Shown here: positions 9,087 to 17,532 of the stretch, piece after piece
Layout of the letters: each line of letters opens with the position of its first letter
Numbering within the stretch: the stretch's first letter is position 1
Origin: Spirosoma montaniterrae
Lineage (GTDB): Bacteria > Bacteroidota > Bacteroidia > Cytophagales > Spirosomataceae
Assembly (NCBI RefSeq): GCF_001988955.1
Contig: NZ_CP014263.1
Coordinates: 5,144,501 to 5,208,500 of the forward strand
Length of the DNA: 64,000 nt
Direction: 5' to 3'
Made by a program: the position numbers and the translations under genes
The notes under the pieces: generated by a model
What the model was told of the DNA's origin: nothing
Seen by the model: the letters and a program-made list of their open reading frames with translations, nothing else
Databases searched by the model: none

Positions 9087-9106
9087 GAAATATTGAACGC
9101 TGATGG

Positions 9107-11455
9107 TTAAAATTTGAAGTTGTACGTTACCGACGGCACCCACCGGAAGAGCGAGGTTTGCACGGCTTCGAGACGCGACGGGTCGGTTTCATTAGCCCGA
9201 AAATTAACCGTGTAAGCGTTTTCTCGACCGTAGGCGTTATAGACCGAGAAGTTCCAGCTACGTTCCTGGGTGTCGGTTTTGCGTCGTATCCAGGTCAGGC
9301 CGAGGTCGAGCCGGTGGTAGTTGGGCATCCGGTAGCCGTTGCGCTCAGAATACAGACTAATCGTCTGACCATCAAGTTGATACTTGCCCGTTGGGAACGT
9401 TACGGCATTGCCGGTGTAGTAGATAAAGTTGCCCGACAGAATAAGCTTAGGCGCAAGCTGATAGGTGCCAACTAAGGCAATGTCGTGGGTACGGTCTTGC
9501 CGGGCCGGGAAATAGCTGCCGTTGTTGACTTCGGCAAACCGGCGTTCGGTGCGCGCGAGCGTGTAGCTTACCCAACCCGTGAACCGCCCGGTTTTTTTCT
9601 TCAGCGACAGTTCAAGGCCGTAGGCCCGGCCATCGCCATAAATCAGGTCGGCTTCCACGTTTTCGTTGGCGCGGAGTTCGGCCCCGTTGCGGTAGTCAAT
9701 CTGGTTTTGCAGGTTTTTGTAATACGTTTCTGCCGAAAGCTCGTACTGATTATCGCGGAAGTTGCGGAAGTAGCCCACCGACACCTGATCGGCCAATTGC
9801 GGCTTCACGTTGTTGCTGCTCGGAATCCAGAGGTCGGTTGGGTTGGTGGCCGTGCTGTTGCTCAGCAGGTGCAGGTACTGCGCGTTGCGTTCATAGGCCC
9901 ACTTAATCGACGACTGGTTGTTGACGATGTAATTGAATGAGATGCGCGGTTCGGGGTTGATATACGTTTTGGCGACTTCTCCACTGCCGTACTGAATGGT
10001 GTTTTTGATGCTCCGGTCGGGGTTGTATTCGTAGTACGTGCCGGGGCCGACCGCACTGTAGCCCGACAGGCGTAGCCCGTATTTGAGCTTAAAACGGTCC
10101 GAAAAACTATGTTCGTGCGAGCCGTAGGCGGCCCATTCCCAGCCGTATTTGTTGGTCAGGTTCGGGTCGTTGATGGCGGCTTCTGACCCTGTCGTTACCG
10201 TACCCGGTATGATAGTGTGATAGATGAGGTTGGCCCCAAATTTCACCGAGTTCCGGTCGTTGGCGAAATAATCGAAGTCCTGCTTCAGGTTCCAGTCTTT
10301 GATACGCGACGAAATTTTGATTTCGCTGCTGCCCGAACCCAACCCGATGTTATAACGGTAGTTACTGTAAATCAGCGAGGTATTGGAGAATAACCGGCTG
10401 CTGTAGAGATGATTCCAGCGCAGTGTGCCTGTAGTATTGCCCCAGTCGATACCAAACGATTGACCAAAGCCAAGTTTGTCGGTTCCGAAATACCCGGATG
10501 CATACACCCAGTTTTTGTCGTTGAGTTTATAGTTGGCTTTGGCATTAAGGTCGTAGAAATACAGCTTGCTGTCGCGCAGTGTCGAGTCGGGCGAAGCCTT
10601 CAGAAACAGGTCAGCATAGGTGCGTCGGCCTGAGACGATAAACGAGCCACGATCTTTTTTGATTGGCCCTTCAACCGTCAGGCGGCTCGAAATCAGGCCA
10701 ATACCTCCGCTGACGCTCAGGCGTTTGGTATTGCCTTCTTTCATCTTGATGTCGAGTACCGACGACAGCCGCCCGCCATACTCTGCCGGAATGCCGCCTT
10801 TATAGAGCGTGGCATCTTTGAGCGCGTCGGAGTTGAAGACCGAGAAAAAGCCCAATAGGTGGCTGGCGTTATAAACAGGGGCCTCATCGAGCAGAATCAG
10901 GTTCTGGTCCGACGCTCCGCCCCGTACAAAAAAGCCGCTGTTGCCTTCGCCCGCCGACTTCACGCCCGGCAGCAACTGAATGATTTTCAGCACGTCTTTC
11001 TCGCCGAACAATACCGGGATAGTGCTGATGGACTGGATGTTGAGTTTTTCGGCACCAATCTGATTGCGCGTGATGGCATCGTCCTGTTTTTCGCCTTTCA
11101 CCTCCACTTCGGTCAGGTTTTTGGCCTGATCGGTCAGTTCAATGTTCAGCGTTTGGTTGCTTTTGAGCGCAACGGTGCTGGTCTGCGTGGCGAAGCTAAC
11201 GTATTGAATGGTAACGGTATAGGTACCTTCGGGCAGCGAGAGCGAGTAAAAGCCGTAAGCGTTTGTGACAGCACCAGTAGCGAATTTATCACTTTTTGCC
11301 AGCACGGTCGCGCCAATCAATGATTCGCCGTTGGCCGCGTCTTTCACTGTACCGCTGATGGTAAATTTCGTTTGTCCCATCGCCCAGCCCGACCAGCCGC
11401 AAAGCAGCACTGCCAGCCATAGTGTGTTGGATAACGTTCGTTTCATCAAACTCAT
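9107..11455 (-). CDS. TonB-dependent receptor with carboxypeptidase-regulatory-like N-terminus
   Basis: The start was set at ATG 11455 (MSLMKRTLS; 11446 is also possible), giving 782 residues. The much longer reading from 11635 would overlap the LytTR gene and lacks a signal peptide at its start. After the signal (ending WAMGQ) comes a CarbopepD_reg domain (ISGTVKDAANGESLIGATV). A plug domain follows with LPGVKSAGEGNSGFFVRGGASDQNLILLDE split over the usual strands, then a 22-strand barrel ending SVTYNFKF. It is an outer-membrane, TonB-powered importer or signal receptor of unknown ligand. It is the first gene of the exporter operon and a paralogue of the receptor at 18541-21021. Direct repeats lie upstream at 11529-11580. 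Confidence 0.92.
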   Translation of the reverse strand: MSLMKRTLSNTLWLAVLLCGWSGWAMGQTKFTISGTVKDAANGESLIGATVLAKSDKFATGAVTNAYGFYSLSLPEGTYTVTIQYVSFATQTSTVALKSNQTLNIELTDQAKNLTEVEVKGEKQDDAITRNQIGAEKLNIQSISTIPVLFGEKDVLKIIQLLPGVKSAGEGNSGFFVRGGASDQNLILLDEAPVYNASHLLGFFSVFNSDALKDATLYKGGIPAEYGGRLSSVLDIKMKEGNTKRLSVSGGIGLISSRLTVEGPIKKDRGSFIVSGRRTYADLFLKASPDSTLRDSKLYFYDLNAKANYKLNDKNWVYASGYFGTDKLGFGQSFGIDWGNTTGTLRWNHLYSSRLFSNTSLIYSNYRYNIGLGSGSSEIKISSRIKDWNLKQDFDYFANDRNSVKFGANLIYHTIIPGTVTTGSEAAINDPNLTNKYGWEWAAYGSHEHSFSDRFKLKYGLRLSGYSAVGPGTYYEYNPDRSIKNTIQYGSGEVAKTYINPEPRISFNYIVNNQSSIKWAYERNAQYLHLLSNSTATNPTDLWIPSSNNVKPQLADQVSVGYFRNFRDNQYELSAETYYKNLQNQIDYRNGAELRANENVEADLIYGDGRAYGLELSLKKKTGRFTGWVSYTLARTERRFAEVNNGSYFPARQDRTHDIALVGTYQLAPKLILSGNFIYYTGNAVTFPTGKYQLDGQTISLYSERNGYRMPNYHRLDLGLTWIRRKTDTQERSWNFSVYNAYGRENAYTVNFRANETDPSRLEAVQTSLFRWVPSVTYNFKF

Positions 11456-11528
11456 TTTCTTCGTGTTTCTTACTTGACGACACAAAGAAAAGGGCTGATT
11501 TTCAGTGAATTTACATATGAAAAACAGG

Positions 11529-11580
11529 GTGTATAAGCACAGCCGAATGTGTAGAGATTGAGCAGAGAAGTGTAGAAATT
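11529..11580 (-). promoter_or_regulatory. three direct repeats, candidate LytTR binding sites upstream of the receptor operon
   Basis: On the plus strand the repeats read GTGTATAAGCA (11529-11539), GTGTAGAGATT (11549-11559) and GTGTAGAAATT (11570-11580), spaced 20 and 21 bases start to start. The same 11-mer occurs twice, again 20 bases apart, upstream of the LytS/LytTR operon at 13509-13539. The repeats lie 74-126 bases upstream of the receptor start codon. LytTR regulators typically bind paired direct repeats spaced about two helical turns, so these are candidate sites for the neighbouring regulator. Inference, not shown. Confidence 0.55.
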
Positions 11581-11588
11581 TCGCTAAC

Positions 11589-12317
11589 TCACTCACCCCG
11601 GTACTTTGCCAGAAACTCGTCGGCGTAGCGGCCACCGACGGGAATTTCGAGTGGGCCGTAGGGCGGGTTATTGAGCAGAAGTTTGGTTTTCTGGAACGAC
11701 GACACCCGATTGAGCGGGATGATGAACGACTGATGCACCCGGCAAAACCGGTCAGAATCCAAACGGGCTTCGATGGCTTTTACATTGAGCCGGGTCAGAA
11801 CGGGCTTGCCTGCCTGCGACGCCAGAAAGATTTTGACGTAATCTTTCAGCCCTTCGATATACAGAATGTCGTGGTGGTAAATCTTTACTTCTTTGTATTC
11901 CGAATGCACGAAGAAATACGTGTCGGCCTGCACGTCGGTTTCGGGGCGGTGGCGTTGCTGAAACAGATCGATGGCTTTATTGCAGGCTTTAAACAGTCGC
12001 TCGAACCGAATCGGCTTCATCAGGTAATCAACCACGTCGAGTTCGTAGCCTTCCAGCGCGTATTGCTCGTAGGCTGTTGTGAAGATGACCAACGGTGGTT
12101 TCGGCAGTGTACGCAGAAATTGCGTACCGAGCAGCGTCGGCATCTGAATGTCGAGAAACATCAGGTCGACACGGTCCTGCTGAATCAACTCCATCGCTTT
12201 CAGCGGATTGGTAAACGTGCCGATAAGTTCGATAGACGGAATTTTTTGCAGATCGTCGGCCAGAATACGCAGCCCAAACGGTTCGTCGTCTATGGCGATG
12301 GCTCGAAAAGTAGTCAT
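11589..12317 (-). CDS. LytTR family response regulator
   Basis: The 242-residue protein has a receiver domain (AIDDEP at residues 8-13, phospho-acceptor Asp56 in MFLDIQMP, Lys in DYLMKPI). A LytTR DNA-binding domain follows from about residue 135 (FFVHSEYKEVKIYHHDILYI, FCRVHQSFIIPLNRV). It is the output partner of the LytS-like kinase upstream, with which it overlaps by 4 bases (12314-12317). The next gene downstream is the TonB-dependent receptor operon, 134 bp away. The shared GTGTAGAGATT repeats upstream of both units suggest this regulator controls them, including itself. Confidence 0.93.
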   Translation of the reverse strand: MTTFRAIAIDDEPFGLRILADDLQKIPSIELIGTFTNPLKAMELIQQDRVDLMFLDIQMPTLLGTQFLRTLPKPPLVIFTTAYEQYALEGYELDVVDYLMKPIRFERLFKACNKAIDLFQQRHRPETDVQADTYFFVHSEYKEVKIYHHDILYIEGLKDYVKIFLASQAGKPVLTRLNVKAIEARLDSDRFCRVHQSFIIPLNRVSSFQKTKLLLNNPPYGPLEIPVGGRYADEFLAKYRGE

Positions 12318-13441
12318 ACGTTACGGGCCAGGTGCGGCTCTGGAGTAAGCTGAATCGTTAAATCAACGCAAAATAGACCGTTCTGCTGGTAAATGCGGAG
12401 TTGGTGCTGATCGGGATAGTGTAAAGCCAGCCGCCGTTCAATGTTTTGTACGCCAATACCCGAATCGGGCGAAGGTGCCGCGTTGACCAAAATTCGGTTG
12501 CGCGTCTGAAACGTAAGCAGGCCATCGCTGAAGGTAAGCCGAATCTCGATAGGGGAGTCGTCTTCGGGATGCAAACCATGCTTGAACGCATTTTCCACAA
12601 AATGAATAAATAGCAGCGGCTCGATCAGCACCTGCCGGTCGTCGGCACACACCCTGAACGTCAGCCGGTTGTTGGGCGTCAGTCGCATCGTTTGCAATTC
12701 TACGTAGTGTTCGAGGTACTCGATTTCCCTGGCCAGCGTCACCGGCCCTTTATCGACCTGATAAATCATGTATCGCATCATATCCGACAGTCGCAGAATG
12801 GCTTCTTCGGTTTCGTCGGATTTTTGCCGGGCCAGCCAGCGCAGATTGTTGAGCGTATTGAACAGGAAATGCGGACTGATTTGTAGTTTCAGCGACGTCA
12901 GTTCGGCTTCCTGCTTCTGGATAATCATCTGCTGCCCGGCGGCAATGTGCTGGTTGCGGTCACGGTAAATGGCTAAACCGCTGCTGACACTGGTGAGCAT
13001 CAGCAGCGACAAAAATGAGATCAGAATAATCGGCAATGGAACACCCCAAACCGGCTTCATTTCCATCGATGTGGATGTCGGTAATCGTCGGGCTATGTCG
13101 GTTAGTACGTCGTTTAAATAAAATTGGAAGTAGAGCGAATCGGCAAGATACAGCAGCACCATCAGCACGCTGAACGCCAGTATGAATGGACCGAGTTGCC
13201 GGGTTTTCAGCACATTAGGGGTCAAAACGTGCAGATTCAGGTAGAAAAAGACAATGCTGAGTACGTCGTTGATAACCTTGATGCTGAATACCTTCAGTAC
13301 GTCGCGCGGTCCCATCACCTGCATCAGCGACAGAATCAGGAATGGGAAGCTCATGTAAATCAGCCACACCATCGCCTGGAATGGAATAGAAAGCCGGGGT
13401 GAAATGTGCCGGAGCCGTTCGGAGAAAGAGGATGGATTCAT
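12314..13441 (-). CDS. LytS-like sensor histidine kinase (His_kinase family)
   Basis: The 375-residue kinase has four predicted membrane helices in the first about 160 residues and no large extracellular domain. A short coiled coil follows, then the His_kinase motif LKLQISPHFLFNTLNNLRW (presumed phospho-His in SPHFLFN). An HATPase domain comes next with N-box HFVENAFKHGLHP and G-box DSGIGVQNIERRL. This is the usual partner type for LytTR regulators and it overlaps the regulator gene by 4 bases. With no extracytoplasmic domain it probably senses a membrane-embedded signal or works with another membrane protein. Confidence 0.92.
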   Translation of the reverse strand: MNPSSFSERLRHISPRLSIPFQAMVWLIYMSFPFLILSLMQVMGPRDVLKVFSIKVINDVLSIVFFYLNLHVLTPNVLKTRQLGPFILAFSVLMVLLYLADSLYFQFYLNDVLTDIARRLPTSTSMEMKPVWGVPLPIILISFLSLLMLTSVSSGLAIYRDRNQHIAAGQQMIIQKQEAELTSLKLQISPHFLFNTLNNLRWLARQKSDETEEAILRLSDMMRYMIYQVDKGPVTLAREIEYLEHYVELQTMRLTPNNRLTFRVCADDRQVLIEPLLFIHFVENAFKHGLHPEDDSPIEIRLTFSDGLLTFQTRNRILVNAAPSPDSGIGVQNIERRLALHYPDQHQLRIYQQNGLFCVDLTIQLTPEPHLARNV

Positions 13442-13508
13442 GGGGATAATCTAACTAAGCTTATGCCAATACACGCGGCTTCTACCTTTCATTCCACCCA
13501 ACGGTCGG

Positions 13509-13539
13509 GTGTAGAGATTTAGAAAAGTGTGTAGAGATT
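13509..13539 (-). promoter_or_regulatory. pair of direct repeats upstream of the LytS/LytTR operon
   Basis: GTGTAGAGATT occurs at 13509-13519 and 13529-13539 (plus-strand reading), exactly 20 bases apart. They lie 68-98 bases upstream of the kinase start codon at 13441. The orientation relative to the gene is the same as for the repeats upstream of the receptor operon. Candidate autoregulatory site for the LytTR regulator. Confidence 0.55.
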
Positions 13540-13572
13540 CCAAAATGGGTCGAAGTATAGAACAATCGGTAG

Positions 13573-13580
13573 TAAATTTG
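13573..13580 (+). promoter_or_regulatory. candidate Bacteroidota -7 box (TAAATTTG)
   Basis: TAAATTTG matches the TAnnTTTG -7 consensus and lies 46 bases upstream of the FG-GAP lipoprotein start at 13627. No clear -33 TTG is found at the expected distance, so the call is tentative. Confidence 0.35.
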
Positions 13581-13626
13581 AGAATATTCTGCTTATGCTA
13601 CCACCGTAGCAGATTATTCATCCTTT

Positions 13627-16600
13627 ATGAAGTTCGTACATCAATCTTGTGCCTGGCTTCCGTTGCTTGTGCTGTTTGCCAGCTTATCCGGCTGTAAAGA
13701 AAAACCATTGTTCGAGCGGCTCGACTCGTCTGAAACGGGCATCGAATTCGCCAATACCATTACCGACAGCGACTCGCTGAATATTCTCAACTACCAGTAC
13801 ATTTATAATGGCGGGGGCGTTGGCGTTGGCGATTTCAACGGCGACGATAAGCCCGATCTCTTTTTTGCTGGCAATCAGGTAGCCAATAAACTTTATCTCA
13901 ACGAGGGCGATCTGAAATTCCGCGACGTGACCGGAACAGCGGGCGTGGGCGGGCAGGGTCGCTGGTGTTCGGGCGTGTCGGTGGTCGATGTCAACGCCGA
14001 TGGGAAAATGGACGTATACGTGTCCACTACGCTCCATAAACAAGCCGCCCGGCGAGCTAATCTGCTCTACGTCAATCAGGGGAACGACGCCGACGGAAAC
14101 CCGCGCTTCCGCGACATGGCTGCCCAGTATGGCATTGCCGACACGACCTATACCACGCATTCGGCCTTTTTCGACTACGATAACGACGGTGATCTGGACC
14201 TCTACGTGCTGGTCGACCAAATTTTTGACGAGAAAACGACCGCCAATCTCCGCGAACAAAAATCGGACGGAACATCGCCCAACGTTGACCGGCTGTACCG
14301 GAATATGACGATGGAAAGAAGGAGCAAGGGGCAAGGGCCCCAGCCATCCATGCCTCTTTTCGTGGACGTTTCGCGTGAGGCCGGAATTTTGTTTGAGGGT
14401 TTCGGGCTGGGCATGAACATCTGCGACATTAACCGCGACGGCTGGAAGGATATTTACGTGACCAACGACTTCGCCAGCAACGACCTGCTGTACATCAACA
14501 ACCGCAACGGGACGTTTACCAACCGCGCCCGGCAGGCGTTTAAACACACGAGCTACTCGGCGATGGGCAACGACGTGGCCGATATTAACCACGACGGACT
14601 GGCCGATATTGTGGCAATGGATATGCTGCCCGAAGATAACCTTCGCAAAAAGAGCCTGATGGGCGGCAGTAATTATTTTGTGTACCAGGAGTGGGACCGG
14701 CTCGGCTACGAACACCAATATGCCCGCAACACGCTACAACTCAATCGCGGTGTGCCGCCCGGCAACGCCGATACGTCGGGCGTAAAATTACCGGCGTTCA
14801 GCGAGATAGCGATGCTGGCCGGTGTGGCCGAAACTGAATGGAGTTGGGCACCGCTACTGGCCGACTTCGACCACGACGGCCACCGCGATTTGCTGGTAAC
14901 GAACGGCTTCCCCCGCGACGTGACCGACCGCGATTTTACCAATTATTACAGTGGCGTCAATAACCTGCTGACCGACGCCATGCGGGTGGAACTGATCGCA
15001 AAAATGCCAACCGTGAAGGTAAGCAACTACGGTTTCCGGGGGCGGGGCGATGGCACCTTCGAGAACCTGACCGACCGCTGGGGCCTCAATGAACCAAGCT
15101 TCTCGAACGGAGCCGCCTACGCTGACCTCGACGACGATGGTGATTTGGATTACGTTATCAATAACATCAACGACGAAGCGTTCGTGTACCGGAACACGCT
15201 GACCGAGAAGAACCCGGATAAGGCGCACTTCCTGCGGGTTCGGTTCGTGGGTGCCGATGCCAATCCGGGTGGGTTGGGTGCCATGCTTGACTATGAACTA
15301 CCCAACGGCAACAAAGAAGTTTATGAACACACGCCGTATCGTGGCTTTCTGTCGAGTGTGGAGCCGGTAGCTCATCTGGGGCTGGGCGAGGCAACGACGG
15401 TTAAAAATCTCAAAGTTACCTGGCCCGATGGCCGGGTTCAGGTATTGCCGAGTGTAAACGCTGACCAGACGATTATGGTGAAAATAGCCGATGCGCAGCC
15501 AGCCACTTCGTCTGCTATAACGCCTACCCAACCAGTAACGTTATTGCGCGATATTACCGATTCGCTGGGGCTGGCCTACAGGCATGAAGAGGCTGATTTT
15601 ATTGATTTTAACCAGCAAAAAACGCTGCTGCACAAGTTCTCGGAATATGGCCCCGCACTGGCCGTGGGCGACGTAAACGGCGACGGTACGCAGGATATGA
15701 TTGTTGGCGGCAGCACCGACCGGACCGCTGGCTTGTTACTCCAACAAACCGATGGGCGATTTACGGTAAAAACGTTGCCTGCCAAACTCGCTGAAGATGC
15801 CGGTCTGCTGCTGTTCGATGCCGACGCCGATGGTGATCTGGATTTGTATGCCGTGAGCGGGGGCGTTGAGTACCGACCCGACCAGATGACCGACGCGCTG
15901 CAACATCGGCTTTACGTAAATGACGGGCGCGGCACGTTTACGCTCGCGCCCAATGCCTTACCCAAAACCGGCGTTAGTGGCTCCTGCGTAAAAGCCGCTG
16001 ATTATGACGGCGATGGCGACCTTGACCTGTTTGTAGGGGGGCGCGTAGAACCCAACAAGTACCCCGCCCCCGTGCGAAGTTTTATTCTGCGGAACGACGT
16101 AAAGCGGGCGGAAGCCCGCACTGCCGAAACAAGCACGACTAACGCCAGTGGGCGAGACTCCCCCCGCTTTACCGACGTTACAACCCAGGTGGCCCCCACC
16201 CTCGTAAAAGGCGGTTTGACCTGCGATGCACTCTGGACTGACGTTGACAACGACAGGCAGATCGATTTGCTCATTGTGGGCGAGTGGGAAGCTCCGACCG
16301 TGTTACGGAATAACAAAGGTCGTTTTGACCCCTTGAAAGCCAGTGGTCTGGAAAGCAAAACCGGCTTCTGGAACTCGCTCACGGCGGGCGACTTCGACAA
16401 CGACGGCGACACTGATTATTTAGCCGGAAATCTCGGTCAGAACACCCTGCTGCGGGCTTCGGATGAACGACCGGTGCGTATGTACGCGGGCGACTTCGAT
16501 AACAACGGCTTTTATGATGCTTTCACGACAGTGTATTTCAAGAACGCTAAAGGGCAGTACGAAGAGTACCCGTATTTCGGCTGGGACGATATGGTACGCC

Positions 16601-17256
16601 AGATGATCGGTATCAAGAAACGGTACATACAGTATGCCGCCTTCGGGCAGGCCACCATCAACGACATTCTGACCGAAGACGAACGCAGTCAGGCTCTGAA
16701 ACTGACGGTCAACTGTACCCAGACGAGCTACATCGAAAATCTGGGTAACGGTACGTTCAATGTTCGCCCGTTGCCGCTTCCAGCGCAAACGGCCCCCGTG
16801 TTCGGGATGCTGGCGCAAGACATTGACGGCGACGGAAATTTAGATGCGGTACTGGTTGGCAACGACAGCGGCAGCGACCTCGTAGCCGGACGCATGGACG
16901 CCTTCGACGGGCTGGTGCTGCGGGGCGATGGCAAAGGTGGTTTTACGGCCCTGACTCCGCAGCAGAGCGGTTTCTACGTGCCGGGCTACGCTAAAGCCGT
17001 TGTAAGCTGGCCCGATGCGGCTGGCCGGTGCCGGCTGGCGGTTTCGCAGAATCGGGGGGCGGTCAGAATTATGGCGTTCCAACAGGCGCAAACGTTCGCG
17101 CCGGTCGATGCGAAGACGTGGGCTGTAGACGTGCGCCTGAAAAATGGCCGCATTCGTCGGCAGGAAATCCCTTACGGATCATCTTTTTATTCGCAGTCGG
17201 CGCGGGGTGTGTGGCTCCAGCCGGGCGAGTCTGTTGGTAAGAAGTATTCGTTTTGA
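13627..17256 (+). CDS. FG-GAP/VCBS repeat lipoprotein with ASPIC/UnbV domain
   Basis: The 1209-residue protein has a lipoprotein signal (SLSGC, Cys23). It carries at least a dozen FG-GAP/VCBS calcium-loop motifs of the DxDxDGxxD kind, for example DFNGDDKPD, DYDNDGDLD, DINRDGWKD, DLDDDGDLD, DVNGDGTQD, DYDGDGDLD and DIDGDGNLD. These should form two beta-propellers of extracytoplasmic type. Between them, about residues 545-620, is an ASPIC/UnbV domain (GGLGAMLDYELPNG, HLGLGEATTVKNLKVTWPDG). Proteins of this form are common in Cytophagales and are surface exposed; the ligand is unknown. An in-frame palindromic insert at 16099-16172 encodes a Glu/Ala/Thr/Ser-rich linker. The gene stands alone, divergent from the LytS operon. 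Confidence 0.9.
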   Translation: MKFVHQSCAWLPLLVLFASLSGCKEKPLFERLDSSETGIEFANTITDSDSLNILNYQYIYNGGGVGVGDFNGDDKPDLFFAGNQVANKLYLNEGDLKFRDVTGTAGVGGQGRWCSGVSVVDVNADGKMDVYVSTTLHKQAARRANLLYVNQGNDADGNPRFRDMAAQYGIADTTYTTHSAFFDYDNDGDLDLYVLVDQIFDEKTTANLREQKSDGTSPNVDRLYRNMTMERRSKGQGPQPSMPLFVDVSREAGILFEGFGLGMNICDINRDGWKDIYVTNDFASNDLLYINNRNGTFTNRARQAFKHTSYSAMGNDVADINHDGLADIVAMDMLPEDNLRKKSLMGGSNYFVYQEWDRLGYEHQYARNTLQLNRGVPPGNADTSGVKLPAFSEIAMLAGVAETEWSWAPLLADFDHDGHRDLLVTNGFPRDVTDRDFTNYYSGVNNLLTDAMRVELIAKMPTVKVSNYGFRGRGDGTFENLTDRWGLNEPSFSNGAAYADLDDDGDLDYVINNINDEAFVYRNTLTEKNPDKAHFLRVRFVGADANPGGLGAMLDYELPNGNKEVYEHTPYRGFLSSVEPVAHLGLGEATTVKNLKVTWPDGRVQVLPSVNADQTIMVKIADAQPATSSAITPTQPVTLLRDITDSLGLAYRHEEADFIDFNQQKTLLHKFSEYGPALAVGDVNGDGTQDMIVGGSTDRTAGLLLQQTDGRFTVKTLPAKLAEDAGLLLFDADADGDLDLYAVSGGVEYRPDQMTDALQHRLYVNDGRGTFTLAPNALPKTGVSGSCVKAADYDGDGDLDLFVGGRVEPNKYPAPVRSFILRNDVKRAEARTAETSTTNASGRDSPRFTDVTTQVAPTLVKGGLTCDALWTDVDNDRQIDLLIVGEWEAPTVLRNNKGRFDPLKASGLESKTGFWNSLTAGDFDNDGDTDYLAGNLGQNTLLRASDERPVRMYAGDFDNNGFYDAFTTVYFKNAKGQYEEYPYFGWDDMVRQMIGIKKRYIQYAAFGQATINDILTEDERSQALKLTVNCTQTSYIENLGNGTFNVRPLPLPAQTAPVFGMLAQDIDGDGNLDAVLVGNDSGSDLVAGRMDAFDGLVLRGDGKGGFTALTPQQSGFYVPGYAKAVVSWPDAAGRCRLAVSQNRGAVRIMAFQQAQTFAPVDAKTWAVDVRLKNGRIRRQEIPYGSSFYSQSARGVWLQPGESVGKKYSF
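16099..16172. repeat. palindromic repeat inserted in frame in the FG-GAP gene
   Basis: The arms GTAAAGCGGG (16099-16108) and CCCGCTTTAC (16163-16172) are perfectly complementary. Complementarity continues inward with gaps (GGAAGCCCGCACTGC against GCCAGTGGGCGAGACTCC). The segment is 74 bases long and keeps the frame, encoding a linker rich in Ala, Thr, Ser and Arg between two propeller blades. It looks like a repeat unit that landed in a tolerant linker. Confidence 0.55.
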
Positions 17257-17327
17257 AGCGATTAAATAGCAACGTGATTTGGCGTGATTCTTGTTTATAT
17301 CCTGATTATCCTAAAAATCAGACATCT

Positions 17328-17459
17328 ATGCGCATCATTACGTTTTTTGGTGGCCTACTACTGGCTGTACTGCAAATCGCGCTCACGTTGATGCTGGCAA
17401 CGGGATTTCTGGCGTTCATTGTGCCCGGAGTTGTGGTACGTCACGCGTTGAAGCTGTGA
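17328..17459 (+). CDS. possible small membrane peptide
   Basis: A 43-codon frame from ATG 17328 encodes MRIITFFGGLLLAVLQIALT and continues with a second hydrophobic stretch and a basic tail (RHALKL). That fits one long or two short membrane helices. It follows the FG-GAP gene by 71 bases and ends just before a C-rich palindrome. The longer reading from 17253 overlaps the previous stop codon and lacks hydrophobic character there. No family is recognised. It could be a chance frame. Confidence 0.3.
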   Translation: MRIITFFGGLLLAVLQIALTLMLATGFLAFIVPGVVVRHALKL

Positions 17460-17473
17460 GTATCCGGGCGGAG

Positions 17474-17516
17474 TCACCCCACCCCAACCCCTCCCCTTAA
17501 ACAAGGGGAGGGGCTT
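17474..17516. repeat. C-rich palindrome related to the DUF559 cassette end
   Basis: The unit CACCCCACCCCAACCCCTCC followed by CCTTAAACAAGG and GGAGGGG repeats the left-end architecture of the cassette at 45-88. It has the same C-rich lead-in and a hairpin with arms CCCCTCCCCTT/AAGGGGAGGGG. No DUF559 gene is attached. It sits between the FG-GAP locus and the 3' end of a DUF4249 gene, where it could act as a bidirectional terminator. Confidence 0.6.
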
Positions 17517-17532
17517 ATTCGGTTAATCGTAA

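Noticed and set aside
13684..14718. 344-codon open frame antisense to the FG-GAP gene
   Set aside because: It is the mirror of regular Asp/Gly-rich codons in the calcium-loop repeats. The plus-strand gene has a signal peptide and domains.
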